This document shows positions 6,498 through 16,555 of a stretch of 64,000 nucleotides of DNA, in pieces. Positions within the stretch are counted from its first letter, which is position 1, and every line of letters starts with the position of its first letter. The position numbers and the translations under genes are program-made. The notes under the pieces were generated by a model. It ran no database searches and was not told the origin of the DNA. It saw nothing but the letters and a program-made list of their open reading frames with translations. Source of the DNA: JAIOZK01 sp964468645 (GTDB lineage: Bacteria > Bacteroidota > Bacteroidia > Bacteroidales > JAIOZK01); NCBI GenBank assembly GCA_964468645.1, contig CAYXUU010000010.1:1-64000 (forward strand). The letters run 5' to 3'.

Positions 6498-9224
6498 ATG
6501 TCAACACAAAAACATGTTTATTCATTTGGTGACGGCCATGCTGAAGGTAAAGCAGGCATGAAAAACCTACTTGGAGGTAAAGGGGCAAATCTTGCCGAAA
6601 TGAACCTGATAGATATCCCGGTTCCTCCCGGATTTACAATTACCACAGAGGTTTGCACCAGTTATAACGAAATAGGTACTGAGAAAACAATAGAACTTAT
6701 TAAGGAAGACGTTGAAGCAGGTATACAAAATGTTGAAAGGATCATGGGAACTGTTTTCGGATCGAAAGAGAATCCCTGTCTTGTATCAGTCAGGTCAGGG
6801 GCGAGAGCATCTATGCCCGGAATGATGGATACTGTATTGAATCTCGGCCTTAACGACGAAGTAGTTGAAGGACTTGCAAAGAAATCAGGCAATGAAAGGT
6901 TTGCCTGGGATTCATACCGTCGGTTTGTTCAAATGTATGGGGATGTTGTCCTTGGAATGAAACCAGAATCAAAAGAAGATTCCGATCCTTTTGAGGTTAT
7001 CATTGAACAGATGAAGAATGAAAAGAATGTTGAAAATGATACCGAACTAACACCTGATGATCTTAAAGAACTGGTTACCAGATTTAAGAAAGCAGTTAAA
7101 GAACAAACTGGTCATGATTTTCCACAGGATGCATGGGAGCAGTTGTGGGGAGCTGTTATGGCTGTTTTCGACAGTTGGAATACCGAAAGAGCTATCCTTT
7201 ACCGTAAATTGAACAACATACCGGCTGAATGGGGCACAGCAGTGAATGTACAGGCCATGGTATATGGTAATATGGGTAAAAACTCTGCAACCGGTGTTGC
7301 GTTTACAAGGGATGCCGGAACAGGTGAAAATATTTTTAATGGGGAATACCTGATCAATGCCCAGGGTGAAGACGTGGTTGCTGGAATCAGGACCCCACAG
7401 CAGATTACCAAAGAGGGGTCAGAGCGCTGGGCCAAACTAGCCAATGTTTCAGAAGAAGAAAGGAAAATAAGTTTCCCCTCCCTGGAAGAAACAATGCCGG
7501 AGCTTTACAAGGAATTATTCGAAAAACAGCAAAAACTCGAAGAACATTACAAAGACATGCAGGACCTTGAGTTTACCATTCAGAATGGTAAACTCTGGTT
7601 ATTGCAAACAAGAAATGGGAAACGTACCGGGGCTGCCATGGTAAAGATTGCCATGGATATGCTTAATGAAGGACAGATAGATGAAGCGACAGCCCTTCTC
7701 CGTATGGAACCCAATAAACTGGATGAGTTATTACACCCTGTATTTGATCAGGATGCCATTACGGAGGCAACCCCAATTACCAAGGGCTTACCAGCTTCTC
7801 CCGGTGCAGCCACAGGACAGATCGTTTTCTTTGCTGATGATGCAGAAGAATGGGCCAATAAAGGAAAAGAGGTGATCCTGGTGCGTATTGAAACCTCACC
7901 GGAAGACCTTAAGGGTATGAATGTTTCAAATGGAATCCTTACAGCCCGTGGTGGCATGACATCCCATGCAGCCGTTGTTGCCAGAGGAATGGGTAAGTGT
8001 TGTATTTCCGGGGCTGGTACCATTAAAATTGACTATAAAGAAAGAACCATCAGGATTGATGATCTTCAATTAAAAGAAGGTGACTGGATTTCCCTTGATG
8101 GATCGACCGGCAAAGTTTACGATGGCAAGATCAAAACCATAGAACCGGAACTCAGTGGCAGTTTCGGTGAATTAATGGATCTTGCTGATAAATATGCGAC
8201 AATGAAAGTTAGGACCAATGCAGACACACCCCATGATGCACATACAGCCAGAAACTTCGGAGCCGTTGGTATTGGCTTAACCAGAACCGAGCATATGTTC
8301 TTCGAAGGAGACCGTATTATTGCCATGCGTGAAATGATCCTTGCCGCAGATGAGGATGGAAGAAGAGCAGGGCTTGACAAGTTGCTTCCTATACAGCGCG
8401 AAGACTTTGAAGGAATCTTTGAAGCCATGCACGACCTTCCGGTTACTGTCCGTTTGCTCGATCCACCACTACATGAGTTTGTGCCTCATGAAGAAGAAAA
8501 TCAAAAGGAAATGGCCGAACAGATGGGAATTTCGGTTGAAGAGATCAAACAGAAAGTTGAGGATCTGGCAGAATTCAATCCTATGTTGGGCCACCGCGGT
8601 TGCCGCCTTGGAAACACCTATCCGGAAATTACCGAGATGCAGGCAAGAGCTATTATCGAAGCAGCGCTCAACCTGAAGAAAAGAGGTATCAGGGCCATGC
8701 CTGAAATCATGATCCCACTTACCGGAACACTTTCCGAGATGAAAATGCAGGAGAAGATTGTCAGGGATACTGCAGAGCAGGTATTTTCAGAATATAATGA
8801 TAGAATAGATTACCTGGTTGGGACCATGATAGAAGTTCCGAGGGCAGCTATAACTGCAGATGAGATTGCTGAATCAGCCGAGTTTTTCTCATTTGGAACC
8901 AATGACCTTACCCAGATGACTTATGGTTATTCACGGGATGACGCCGGTAAATTCCTGCCTATATATATCGAGAAAGGGCTTCTTCCAAACGATCCATTCC
9001 AGGTACTTGACCAGGATGGCGTTGGCAAACTTATGAAGATTGGTGTTGATCTGGGAAGAAAAACCAGGAAGAATATCAAGATAGGAATCTGTGGTGAACA
9101 TGGTGGTGAACCATCTTCTGTTGAATTTTGCAATACCCTTGATTTTGAATATGTAAGTTGTTCACCTTTCAGGGTGCCTATTGCAAGACTGGCCGCTGCG
9201 CAGGCCGTGCTGAAACAAAAGTAA
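6498..9224 (+). CDS. ppdK: Pyruvate, phosphate dikinase
   Basis: 908 residues, the full family length. The N-terminal ATP-grasp domain starts with the GGKGANLAEMN segment. The mobile phosphohistidine domain carries GGMTSHAAVVARGMGK with the catalytic His at residue 490. The C-terminal TIM-barrel PEP/pyruvate domain has the catalytic Cys at 865 in Gly-Ile-Cys-Gly-Glu-His-Gly-Gly. The enzyme interconverts pyruvate, ATP and phosphate with PEP, AMP and pyrophosphate in the cytoplasm. Together with the PEP carboxykinase 7 kb downstream it supplies PEP for gluconeogenesis, or runs glycolytically with PPi saving in anaerobes. A dedicated promoter upstream and an intrinsic terminator downstream mark it as a single-gene unit. 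Confidence 0.97.
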   Translation: MSTQKHVYSFGDGHAEGKAGMKNLLGGKGANLAEMNLIDIPVPPGFTITTEVCTSYNEIGTEKTIELIKEDVEAGIQNVERIMGTVFGSKENPCLVSVRSGARASMPGMMDTVLNLGLNDEVVEGLAKKSGNERFAWDSYRRFVQMYGDVVLGMKPESKEDSDPFEVIIEQMKNEKNVENDTELTPDDLKELVTRFKKAVKEQTGHDFPQDAWEQLWGAVMAVFDSWNTERAILYRKLNNIPAEWGTAVNVQAMVYGNMGKNSATGVAFTRDAGTGENIFNGEYLINAQGEDVVAGIRTPQQITKEGSERWAKLANVSEEERKISFPSLEETMPELYKELFEKQQKLEEHYKDMQDLEFTIQNGKLWLLQTRNGKRTGAAMVKIAMDMLNEGQIDEATALLRMEPNKLDELLHPVFDQDAITEATPITKGLPASPGAATGQIVFFADDAEEWANKGKEVILVRIETSPEDLKGMNVSNGILTARGGMTSHAAVVARGMGKCCISGAGTIKIDYKERTIRIDDLQLKEGDWISLDGSTGKVYDGKIKTIEPELSGSFGELMDLADKYATMKVRTNADTPHDAHTARNFGAVGIGLTRTEHMFFEGDRIIAMREMILAADEDGRRAGLDKLLPIQREDFEGIFEAMHDLPVTVRLLDPPLHEFVPHEEENQKEMAEQMGISVEEIKQKVEDLAEFNPMLGHRGCRLGNTYPEITEMQARAIIEAALNLKKRGIRAMPEIMIPLTGTLSEMKMQEKIVRDTAEQVFSEYNDRIDYLVGTMIEVPRAAITADEIAESAEFFSFGTNDLTQMTYGYSRDDAGKFLPIYIEKGLLPNDPFQVLDQDGVGKLMKIGVDLGRKTRKNIKIGICGEHGGEPSSVEFCNTLDFEYVSCSPFRVPIARLAAAQAVLKQK

Positions 9225-9250
9225 AAAGTTTATTAAGTATTATATTCTTA

Positions 9251-9277
9251 AGCAGTTCAGAAATGGACTGCTTTTTT
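9251..9277 (+). terminator. Intrinsic terminator of ppdK
   Basis: AGCAGTTC at 9251-9258 pairs with GGACTGCT at 9265-9272 (seven pairs plus one G-T), followed by a T-run. It is 27 bases past the ppdK stop codon. Confidence 0.8.
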
Positions 9278-9352
9278 ATTTCTCATTATCAAAATACGAA
9301 CTCATAAAGACCTTACACACATTATGGCTTTAAATCCATGAGAATATTTTGG

Positions 9353-9360
9353 TATATTTG
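9353..9360 (+). promoter_or_regulatory. -7 element of the sensor-regulator operon
   Basis: TATATTTG matches TAnnTTTG and lies 17 bases upstream of the sensor kinase ATG, which predicts a very short leader. Confidence 0.5.
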
Positions 9361-9377
9361 AACATAATCAGTGTATT

Positions 9378-12300
9378 ATGCTGTTTAAATCTTTATACCA
9401 CCATTTTCCCCTTCTCATGATTGTATTAGTATCATTCATTGGTCTCTCCAGTGCTTATGCTGGTAACGATAATACACAAAACCAGGAGACAATGTATTTT
9501 AAACATCTTACACGTGAAGATGGATTACCTTCTAACGTTGTCCGTTATATCGCTGTTGATTTCTTTGGTTTTATTTGGATAGCAACGGATAACGGCCTTG
9601 TAAGGTTCGATGGTAAAGACATGAAAGTATTCCGCTATATTCCCGGAGATTCATTAAGCCTTGCTGAAAGTTCTATAAGCACCCTCCTGCAAACATCAGA
9701 TTCAATGCTATGGATAGGTACCAAGAACGGACTATCAGTACTGAATCCCCTTACACAAAAAATCGAAAACTATCAGCGTAGCTTTGTTGGACAAAATCAT
9801 TTTCCCGGTGAATGGATAATATGCTTTCATGAGGATGAAAATGGGATCATCTGGATTGGAACTAATAATGGTATCATTAAGGCTGACCCTGAAAGTATGT
9901 CCTTCCAACAGGTTAAACTGAATCAGAATGAAATCCCGAATCACAGGGAGAATCTTTTCAGATGGGTTAATAATATTGCAGAAGATCCCAGGAACAGCAC
10001 AAAACTATTCCTGGCAACACGCGGAGGATTGTTGTTATTTGATAAAATCCCCATGTCGATTGCAAGGGATTACGATCAAAACACAGATCATCTTTACAGA
10101 TGCGCCGCATTGTTTATCGACGATGAAGAAGTTCTATGGACCGGAGAATGGGACACCGACCTGAAAAAGCTTGATTTAAAAACTGAGAAATGGGAGATAA
10201 TAAGTTCAGACTACCTCCCCAAACTGAATATCCTGGATATTCAATCCATAAACGATACGGAACTTCTTTTAGGCACAGTGCTTACCGGATTATGCATATT
10301 CAATAAAAAACTCCAGTCTTTTCAGTTTTTTCAGCATAACCCAAATAATCCTAAAAGCCTTATTTCAAACTGGATTCATGGTAATATACTGAATCATAAT
10401 AATGAGTTCTGGGTTTCAACCAACAATGGTATCAGCATCTCAGACCCTCAATATCGTTCCTTTCGAAGAATATACCCGGATTTACCTCTTTCAACAATCA
10501 CCAGTTTTTATCAGGACTCCTTTGATAAACGATTGTATATAACAGGACTGCATTGCAAAGGCTTAAGTTTCCTTGAGGAAGGTAAACAAGAATGGGGCCT
10601 GATATTTCCTGAAAAAGAATTACGTCATGGAGACCTTAGTCTGTATAATACATTTTGTGATTCGGATGGCACATTATGGATAAATTCCAACAAAGGTCTT
10701 TTATATTATAATCGAAGTAACAACCTTATATCACAATTTTATGATAAAAACGGACAACCGGTAAAAGGTAATGATACGGTGTTTTTAGCGCTTTTTGAAG
10801 ACAGCAGAAACAGGCTGTGGATAGGTACACGTTTTGACTTTGTAATTTCGATAGACTCAAGCCGCGGGAATGTTACTTATCACAAATATGATCCCTCCTT
10901 TCCGAATAGCATCCCGGCTTCCCAGGAATTTAAAACAATCAGGGAGGACACTTATGGAAAGATCTGGTTTGGAAGCTATAATGGTATTGCAATTTATGAT
11001 CCCAACAAGAAGCACTTTATTCACCCGGTAAATGATATTCTTCCGGTTAACGGACTGAATAACAAAGTGATCTGGGGAATTGAAACCGATACACTCGGGA
11101 GAATGTATTTCAGCCTCGATGATGAAGGATTGTTAAGATTAACAGAGAAAGAACCCGGTCGCTATGAATTCAAACTTTATCATCTTAACCATGGACTGAA
11201 TGACCTCAATTTATTCGGGATGGATCGTGATCATGAAGGCAACATCTGGATAATAAATGAAGGAATTACATGCTTTAATCCATATGAGGAAACATTTAAA
11301 GTTTTTGATATCAGGAATGGATTGCACTCAAATAAGAACTGGAGCAATATCATTTATATTGATGATTCCGGGAATATTTACCTGGATGCCGGTAAAGCGT
11401 TTGAAACTATAAACATTAAAGATATACAAACTGAACAGGAAATTACGAACCTCATTCTGGAATACATTGAGATCAATAGTGAATTACTTGAACAATCTTA
11501 CCTGTCGGACCATATTAAAGCCCTGGTATTAAAACCTTACCAGAATGATATCGTCTTTTATTACAAAGCGATTTGTTTTGGTGATCCCGATCAGGTCAAA
11601 TACAAATATATGCTTAAAGGCTATGATATAGAATGGAACCTTGTTGGTCAGGAAACAACTGCCAGATATACCAACCTCCCACCAGGAAATTATGAGTTCC
11701 AGGTAAGTGCATCTTACCGTGGAGTCTGGTTTAACCAGCATATAGATGTTCATCTTTCGATAAAACCAAATTTCTGGCAAACCTGGTGGTTTATCAGCTT
11801 AAGTATCCTGATCATAATACTTCTATTCAGCGGGAGTTTTATGCTTAGAACCAGACAAATAAAAAAGAAAGAACGGATAAAATCTACGTATCAGAAAAAA
11901 ATGGCTGAACTTGAAATGGAGGCGCTCAGGGCACAGATGAATCCGCACTTCATTTTTAACTCATTGAATTCAATCAATAACTTTATTCTGAAGAATGAAA
12001 CTGAACAGGCTTCTGATTTTCTGGTAAAATTCTCACGCCTTATCCGGCAGGTTCTCAACAATTCAAAGAATAAATATGTTACACTATCCGATGAGATTAA
12101 AGCACTTACCCTCTATGTTGAACTTGAACAACTCAGATTTGCTTACAGGTTCGATTATGAAATTACCATTGATGACATTTTAGATACTGACCTGGTAATG
12201 GTTCCTCCGCTGATTGTCCAGCCTTATGTGGAAAATGCGATTTGGCATGGCCTGATGCACAAGGAAGGCAAGGGAACAATCAAACTAATTCTCAGAAGGG

Positions 12301-12575
12301 AAGGTGATACACTGATATTCGAAGTAATTGATAATGGGATAGGAAGGGAAAAATCAAAAGAATACAGGAGTAAATATAGTTCAGAAAAAAAATCGATGGG
12401 AATAAGTATAACGAAAAACAGAATTAATATTCTTAACCGCCTGCATAATTTACAGGCACTGACAACAATTATTGATCTTTATGACAAGAATAATAAAGCT
12501 ACCGGCACATGTGTAATTGTTAAGATTCCATTGCTTACCAGAGAGGGGATTAATCATGAAAGCACTAATCATTGA
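9378..12575 (+). CDS. Propeller-Y_Y_Y sensor histidine kinase (LytS type)
   Basis: 1,065 residues. A signal peptide (1-28) leads into a large periplasmic sensor built of two-component-regulator propeller repeats (about 35-650, with recurring 'WIGT/WIAT-NGL' strands). A Y_Y_Y domain follows (about 715-795), then one membrane helix (about 803-825). The cytoplasmic part is a His_kinase/HATPase module of the LytS/YehU type, with the phospho-acceptor His at residue 857 in ALRAQMNPHFIFNSLN and the ATP-binding N box VENAIWHGL. Its last 20 bases overlap the LytTR regulator gene, so the two form one system. Unlike canonical Bacteroidota hybrid systems, kinase and regulator are separate proteins. The ligand is unknown; related propeller sensors often respond to glycans or other extracellular polymers. 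Confidence 0.93.
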   Translation: MLFKSLYHHFPLLMIVLVSFIGLSSAYAGNDNTQNQETMYFKHLTREDGLPSNVVRYIAVDFFGFIWIATDNGLVRFDGKDMKVFRYIPGDSLSLAESSISTLLQTSDSMLWIGTKNGLSVLNPLTQKIENYQRSFVGQNHFPGEWIICFHEDENGIIWIGTNNGIIKADPESMSFQQVKLNQNEIPNHRENLFRWVNNIAEDPRNSTKLFLATRGGLLLFDKIPMSIARDYDQNTDHLYRCAALFIDDEEVLWTGEWDTDLKKLDLKTEKWEIISSDYLPKLNILDIQSINDTELLLGTVLTGLCIFNKKLQSFQFFQHNPNNPKSLISNWIHGNILNHNNEFWVSTNNGISISDPQYRSFRRIYPDLPLSTITSFYQDSFDKRLYITGLHCKGLSFLEEGKQEWGLIFPEKELRHGDLSLYNTFCDSDGTLWINSNKGLLYYNRSNNLISQFYDKNGQPVKGNDTVFLALFEDSRNRLWIGTRFDFVISIDSSRGNVTYHKYDPSFPNSIPASQEFKTIREDTYGKIWFGSYNGIAIYDPNKKHFIHPVNDILPVNGLNNKVIWGIETDTLGRMYFSLDDEGLLRLTEKEPGRYEFKLYHLNHGLNDLNLFGMDRDHEGNIWIINEGITCFNPYEETFKVFDIRNGLHSNKNWSNIIYIDDSGNIYLDAGKAFETINIKDIQTEQEITNLILEYIEINSELLEQSYLSDHIKALVLKPYQNDIVFYYKAICFGDPDQVKYKYMLKGYDIEWNLVGQETTARYTNLPPGNYEFQVSASYRGVWFNQHIDVHLSIKPNFWQTWWFISLSILIIILLFSGSFMLRTRQIKKKERIKSTYQKKMAELEMEALRAQMNPHFIFNSLNSINNFILKNETEQASDFLVKFSRLIRQVLNNSKNKYVTLSDEIKALTLYVELEQLRFAYRFDYEITIDDILDTDLVMVPPLIVQPYVENAIWHGLMHKEGKGTIKLILRREGDTLIFEVIDNGIGREKSKEYRSKYSSEKKSMGISITKNRINILNRLHNLQALTTIIDLYDKNNKATGTCVIVKIPLLTREGINHESTNH

Positions 12576-13320
12576 TGACGAAAAACATTGTATAGAGGCT
12601 TTGCAGACGCTGATTGAGAAATACTGCCAGGATGTAGAGGTTGTTAACACCTGTAAGGATGGCCAGTGTGGTCTGACTGCAATCCAAAAGTATAATCCTG
12701 ACCTTATATTTCTTGACATTGCCATGCCCAGAATGAACGGATTTGATATGCTTAACCAGCTTAATGAAATAAACTTCGAAATTATTTTTACCACTGCACA
12801 TGATAATTATGCGATTAAAGCTTTTAAGGTCAGCGCCATCGATTATCTGTTAAAACCAATAGACCGAAAGGAACTTGTAAATGCCGTGAGCCTTGTTAAA
12901 GAAAAATTGTTTTTGAAATCACAGCATCCCTCCCCATCCAATAATAAGCAACAATTAAATATACTACTGGAAAATTTGCTGGCTGAAAACCAAGCCTTTC
13001 CCAATATTGCAATACCCACCATGGAAGGACTAGAAATAATAAAAACCGAACAAATTCTTTATGTTCTCGGAGAAGGGAATTATTCACAGATCCATATTCA
13101 GGCAAGACCTCCCATGCTTATTTCAAAAACGATAAAATATATTGAGGAACGTGTTGATATCAATCGATTTTTCAGGATCCATAATTCCTGCCTGGTAAAC
13201 CTAAATGAGATCACAAAATATATCAAGGGGGCTGGAGGACAGGTTGAGATGAGTGATGGTAAACGATTAAATGTTGCCCGTACAAAAAAAGAAGAATTGG
13301 TTAAATTGTTGAAACGCTAG
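12556..13320 (+). CDS. LytTR-family response regulator
   Basis: 254 residues from the ATG at 12556. A longer frame opens at 12517, but the receiver fold begins exactly at Met-Lys-Ala-Leu-Ile-Ile-Asp-Asp, which fixes this start. The receiver domain (1-120) has the acidic pair Asp7-Asp8, phospho-acceptor Asp54 in Phe-Leu-Asp and the Lys of LLKPID. The C-terminal LytTR DNA-binding domain (about 155-250) has the typical 'YVLGEGNYSQIH' and 'RIHNSCLVN' segments. It is translationally coupled to the upstream kinase by overlap. The nearest downstream gene is the adhesin-like S74 protein, a plausible but untested target. Confidence 0.93.
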   Translation: MKALIIDDEKHCIEALQTLIEKYCQDVEVVNTCKDGQCGLTAIQKYNPDLIFLDIAMPRMNGFDMLNQLNEINFEIIFTTAHDNYAIKAFKVSAIDYLLKPIDRKELVNAVSLVKEKLFLKSQHPSPSNNKQQLNILLENLLAENQAFPNIAIPTMEGLEIIKTEQILYVLGEGNYSQIHIQARPPMLISKTIKYIEERVDINRFFRIHNSCLVNLNEITKYIKGAGGQVEMSDGKRLNVARTKKEELVKLLKR

Positions 13321-13554
13321 CTTTTGATAAACTCCGGGGCAATACTCCTTAAATTCTTCGGCTTCTAAATGTGGTCCTGTATTACTTATTTTTATTAATT
13401 CCGGTAAAAATACCTGTTCATTGTTCAATCATGATCGCAGGTACTAATCCAAACCAACCAACCACGAATTATGTATTGCATGTTCGTGTTCAGGGTAGTA
13501 ATTTGTTATCGAAAGTTTCATCAATTGTTTATTAATAAACCAACAAGACTAATT

Positions 13555-16377
13555 ATGAAAAAGGCAATTCCAATTTTTATACTTTTTTACTTCCTTTATA
13601 TTTCTGTTAGTGCCCAGGTAGCAATTAACAACACAGGAAGTAATCCTGATGCATCTGCCATGCTGGATATCAGCTCTACAACAGGGGGGCTATTGATCCC
13701 GAGAATGACTAAAACGGAACGGCTCAGTATAATCAATCCTGCAACTGCATTAATAGTATATCAAACCAATGATAGTACAGGATTCTATGTCAATACAGGA
13801 ACGCCTGGGGATCCCGACTGGCATTGTATAGATCCGGTTTTAACAGAATTATGGGAATTTAACAGCGGAGGTTCAACCATATTTGTTTCAAACAATACTT
13901 ATAAACTGGGGTTGGGAACAAATGATGCCGACAGGCAGCTTCATCTTACCGGGTCTATCGAATTACCCGCTACAACTCATTTAGATACAATGGGTGTAAT
14001 ATATAAAAATGATATGCCATTCATTCATAATTATAAGGCTGAAAACTCTACCGGAAGAAATACTTTTATCGGTAGAATGGCTGGCAATTTTTACATGTCA
14101 CACAGTACCGGAACTACCGGATATTGCAGTTTTAATACAGGAATAGGTGCTTCAAGCCTGCAGAGTCTGACCGATGGATATGCAAATACAGCAACCGGTT
14201 ATCTCGCATTAACTGACAACACAAGCGGATATTATAATACTGCCATTGGATATGCATCCCTTTATGATAATGAAACAGGGAATTATAATGTTGCTGCAGG
14301 CGGTTTTGCTTTATGGAAAAATATTGGTGGCTACAATAACACTGCTGTGGGCTATGGATCATTGTGCGAAAACACAGGCAGTTATAATACTGCCGTTGGT
14401 TTTGATGCGATGTACTATAATACTTCAGGTAATTATAATACTGCTGTTGGTCATGAAGCTGCCACAGGAAGTTCTTCAGGTACTATCGCCTTCAATCGCA
14501 ATACAGTGTTTGGATATAAAGCAGGGTATCAACTGGGGATAAATGCTGACAACAACATACTCATAGGCTGCCGGGCAGGTGACAACATCACTTCGGGTGC
14601 TGAGAACCTGATTATTGGATATGATCTGAATGCACCTGTACCGGATGAAGACAAACAAATGTATATCGGGGGATTGATCTACGGTAACCTTGAGAGAATG
14701 CAAATATCGCTTGGAAACACCTCTCCGGATGTAAGCGCCATCCTGGAACTCGAAAGTGACAGCCTGGGTTTTCTACTATCACGGATGACCGAAAGCCAGA
14801 GGAATAATATCGGTAACCCGGCGAAAGGATTATTGGTATATCAGACTGATGCTACCGAAGGTTTGTATATTAACAAGGGTACTATTTTGAGCCCTGACTG
14901 GACAGAGATCAGCGGTTCAGGCTCTACCTTATGGAATTACAATGGCAGCCACCAAACCATTTATCCTGCAACGGGTACTAACAAACTCGGTCTGGGAATA
15001 AGTGTTGCGACCCAGCAGCTGGAACTAACAGAATCTGTTGAGCTACCCTTAACCACTTCTGCAACAACAGGTGTGATCTATAAAGGGAGTAACAGGTTTC
15101 TCCATAATTATAAAGCAACGGGAACTGCAGGTCAGAATACCTTTCTCGGAGAATTATCAGGGAACTTTACCATGGCCAAAGACTTTGCAACTATTGAATG
15201 CAGTTATAATACAGCTGTTGGTTATAATACTTTAAACAGTCTAACAACAGGGCATGATAATACAGCTCTTGGTACAGCATCGTTAAAAGACAATGATACA
15301 GGGGATAATAACACCGCTGCCGGTACTTTTTCCCTTCATAATGCTACCGGCAATCATAATACATCAATAGGTCAACGAGCCGGGGTGAATCTCATAGGTG
15401 GTGATAACAACACATTTATTGGTTCAAATGCTGCTTACGGAACAAGTGGCTGTGAATTCAGCAATAATGTCATTATTGGAAAAAATGCAGGCTCATCAAT
15501 GGAAACCGGTGCAAATAATAATATCCTGATTGGATTCGCATCAGGTGATAATCTTACAACGGGGACTGATAATATTATTATAGGTTACGACCTTAATGTT
15601 CCATTAGCTGCCGGCAATAACCAGATGTACATTGGAGGTCTTATCTATGGTAACCTCTCAAACGACAGGGTTGGTATTGGCACAAACTCCCCGGCCGGGG
15701 ATCTGCATATTTTGAACAACGCAGGTGATTGCAATGCCAAACTGGAATCAAACAATGGCAGGCCATTACTGAAGCTGGATGCCAGTAGCACATCCAACAG
15801 TGAGGTACAATTTGAACAGAATGGTTCTTTTATGGGAGCCATTGGATATAATAATAATAATGACAACATTTTCTTTTATGAAGATGGAAATATGGTCTTC
15901 AGAAACGGGCAACTGGGAATTCAGCATTCTACACCAACCTATACGTTGCAACTTCCCGATCATACCACAAATGGCATCGCTATAGCATATGCCTGGAATA
16001 CCTATTCCGATGAGCGTATTAAAAGTGATATCAGGCATCTGGATTATGGCTTGAAAGAAACACTGCTTTTACAACCACGAACCTATATTCATCATTCACA
16101 ACAATCAGAAGAAAACATCATGGATACGGATTATTCAACCGGCATAACAACAATTGGCCTTATTGCACAGGAAGTATATCAGATCATCCCGGAAGCAGTA
16201 ACCAGACCAGAAAATGGTGATCAGGAACTCTGGTCAATGGATTACGCTAAACTGATTCCTGTATTGATTAATGGTATCAAAGAGCTCTCCGAACAAAATG
16301 ATGCACTTAAAAAACAAAACCTGGAGATACTGAAATTATACAAAGAGTTATCCAGGCGGATTCAGTCGTTGGAATGA
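13555..16377 (+). CDS. Secreted adhesin-like repeat protein with S74 chaperone
   Basis: 940 residues from the ATG at 13555. The frame opens 28 codons earlier, but this Met begins a proper signal peptide ending near SVSAQ. The protein contains two related halves. Each starts with a 'DxSAxLxxxS...GxLxxRMTxxxR..I.NPAxxLxVYQT' module, followed by an array of short YadA-head-like repeats rich in 'YNTAVGY', 'NTAxG' and 'NTFIG'. The end (about 810-940) is a Peptidase_S74 intramolecular chaperone with the Ser818-Asp-Glu-Arg-Ile-Lys823 motif; this matches the Ser/Lys self-cleavage dyad known from phage tail-spike chaperones. A final coiled coil follows. It likely trimerises on the cell surface and releases its chaperone. 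No phage genes surround it. Confidence 0.88.
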   Translation: MKKAIPIFILFYFLYISVSAQVAINNTGSNPDASAMLDISSTTGGLLIPRMTKTERLSIINPATALIVYQTNDSTGFYVNTGTPGDPDWHCIDPVLTELWEFNSGGSTIFVSNNTYKLGLGTNDADRQLHLTGSIELPATTHLDTMGVIYKNDMPFIHNYKAENSTGRNTFIGRMAGNFYMSHSTGTTGYCSFNTGIGASSLQSLTDGYANTATGYLALTDNTSGYYNTAIGYASLYDNETGNYNVAAGGFALWKNIGGYNNTAVGYGSLCENTGSYNTAVGFDAMYYNTSGNYNTAVGHEAATGSSSGTIAFNRNTVFGYKAGYQLGINADNNILIGCRAGDNITSGAENLIIGYDLNAPVPDEDKQMYIGGLIYGNLERMQISLGNTSPDVSAILELESDSLGFLLSRMTESQRNNIGNPAKGLLVYQTDATEGLYINKGTILSPDWTEISGSGSTLWNYNGSHQTIYPATGTNKLGLGISVATQQLELTESVELPLTTSATTGVIYKGSNRFLHNYKATGTAGQNTFLGELSGNFTMAKDFATIECSYNTAVGYNTLNSLTTGHDNTALGTASLKDNDTGDNNTAAGTFSLHNATGNHNTSIGQRAGVNLIGGDNNTFIGSNAAYGTSGCEFSNNVIIGKNAGSSMETGANNNILIGFASGDNLTTGTDNIIIGYDLNVPLAAGNNQMYIGGLIYGNLSNDRVGIGTNSPAGDLHILNNAGDCNAKLESNNGRPLLKLDASSTSNSEVQFEQNGSFMGAIGYNNNNDNIFFYEDGNMVFRNGQLGIQHSTPTYTLQLPDHTTNGIAIAYAWNTYSDERIKSDIRHLDYGLKETLLLQPRTYIHHSQQSEENIMDTDYSTGITTIGLIAQEVYQIIPEAVTRPENGDQELWSMDYAKLIPVLINGIKELSEQNDALKKQNLEILKLYKELSRRIQSLE

Positions 16378-16498
16378 AATATTTGTTTTGCTTGTGATAT
16401 TTAGACAAGATTTGGTGATCATATCGAAGATCGTATCTAAATTAATAAGGTTTTATTAAAAAAAAGAAATTATATCATGAAGTAAAATAGATATTTCT

Positions 16499-16526
16499 TA
16501 AATTTGATGTGTTAATTATTTAACAC
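16499..16526 (+). promoter_or_regulatory. pckA promoter with overlapping palindrome
   Basis: TAAATTTG at 16499-16506 matches the -7 consensus. Two bases later begins a perfect palindrome, GTGTTAA TTAT TTAACAC (16509-16526), which would cover the transcription start. A 7-bp dyad with a 4-base centre at that place looks like an operator for a dimeric regulator; the CRP/FNR fold favours such spacing, but the regulator is unknown. Confidence 0.5.
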
Positions 16527-16555
16527 ATTTAAACACCTAAATCAAATCTTATCAA

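Noticed and set aside
13471..13554. 28 extra N-terminal codons of the S74 protein
   Set aside because: They precede a complete signal peptide starting at 13555 and contain no recognisable feature.
13555..16377. Prophage tail-fibre gene
   Set aside because: The S74 domain suggests phage, but there is a signal peptide, a two-component system upstream and pckA downstream, with no phage structural or lysis gene in the window.
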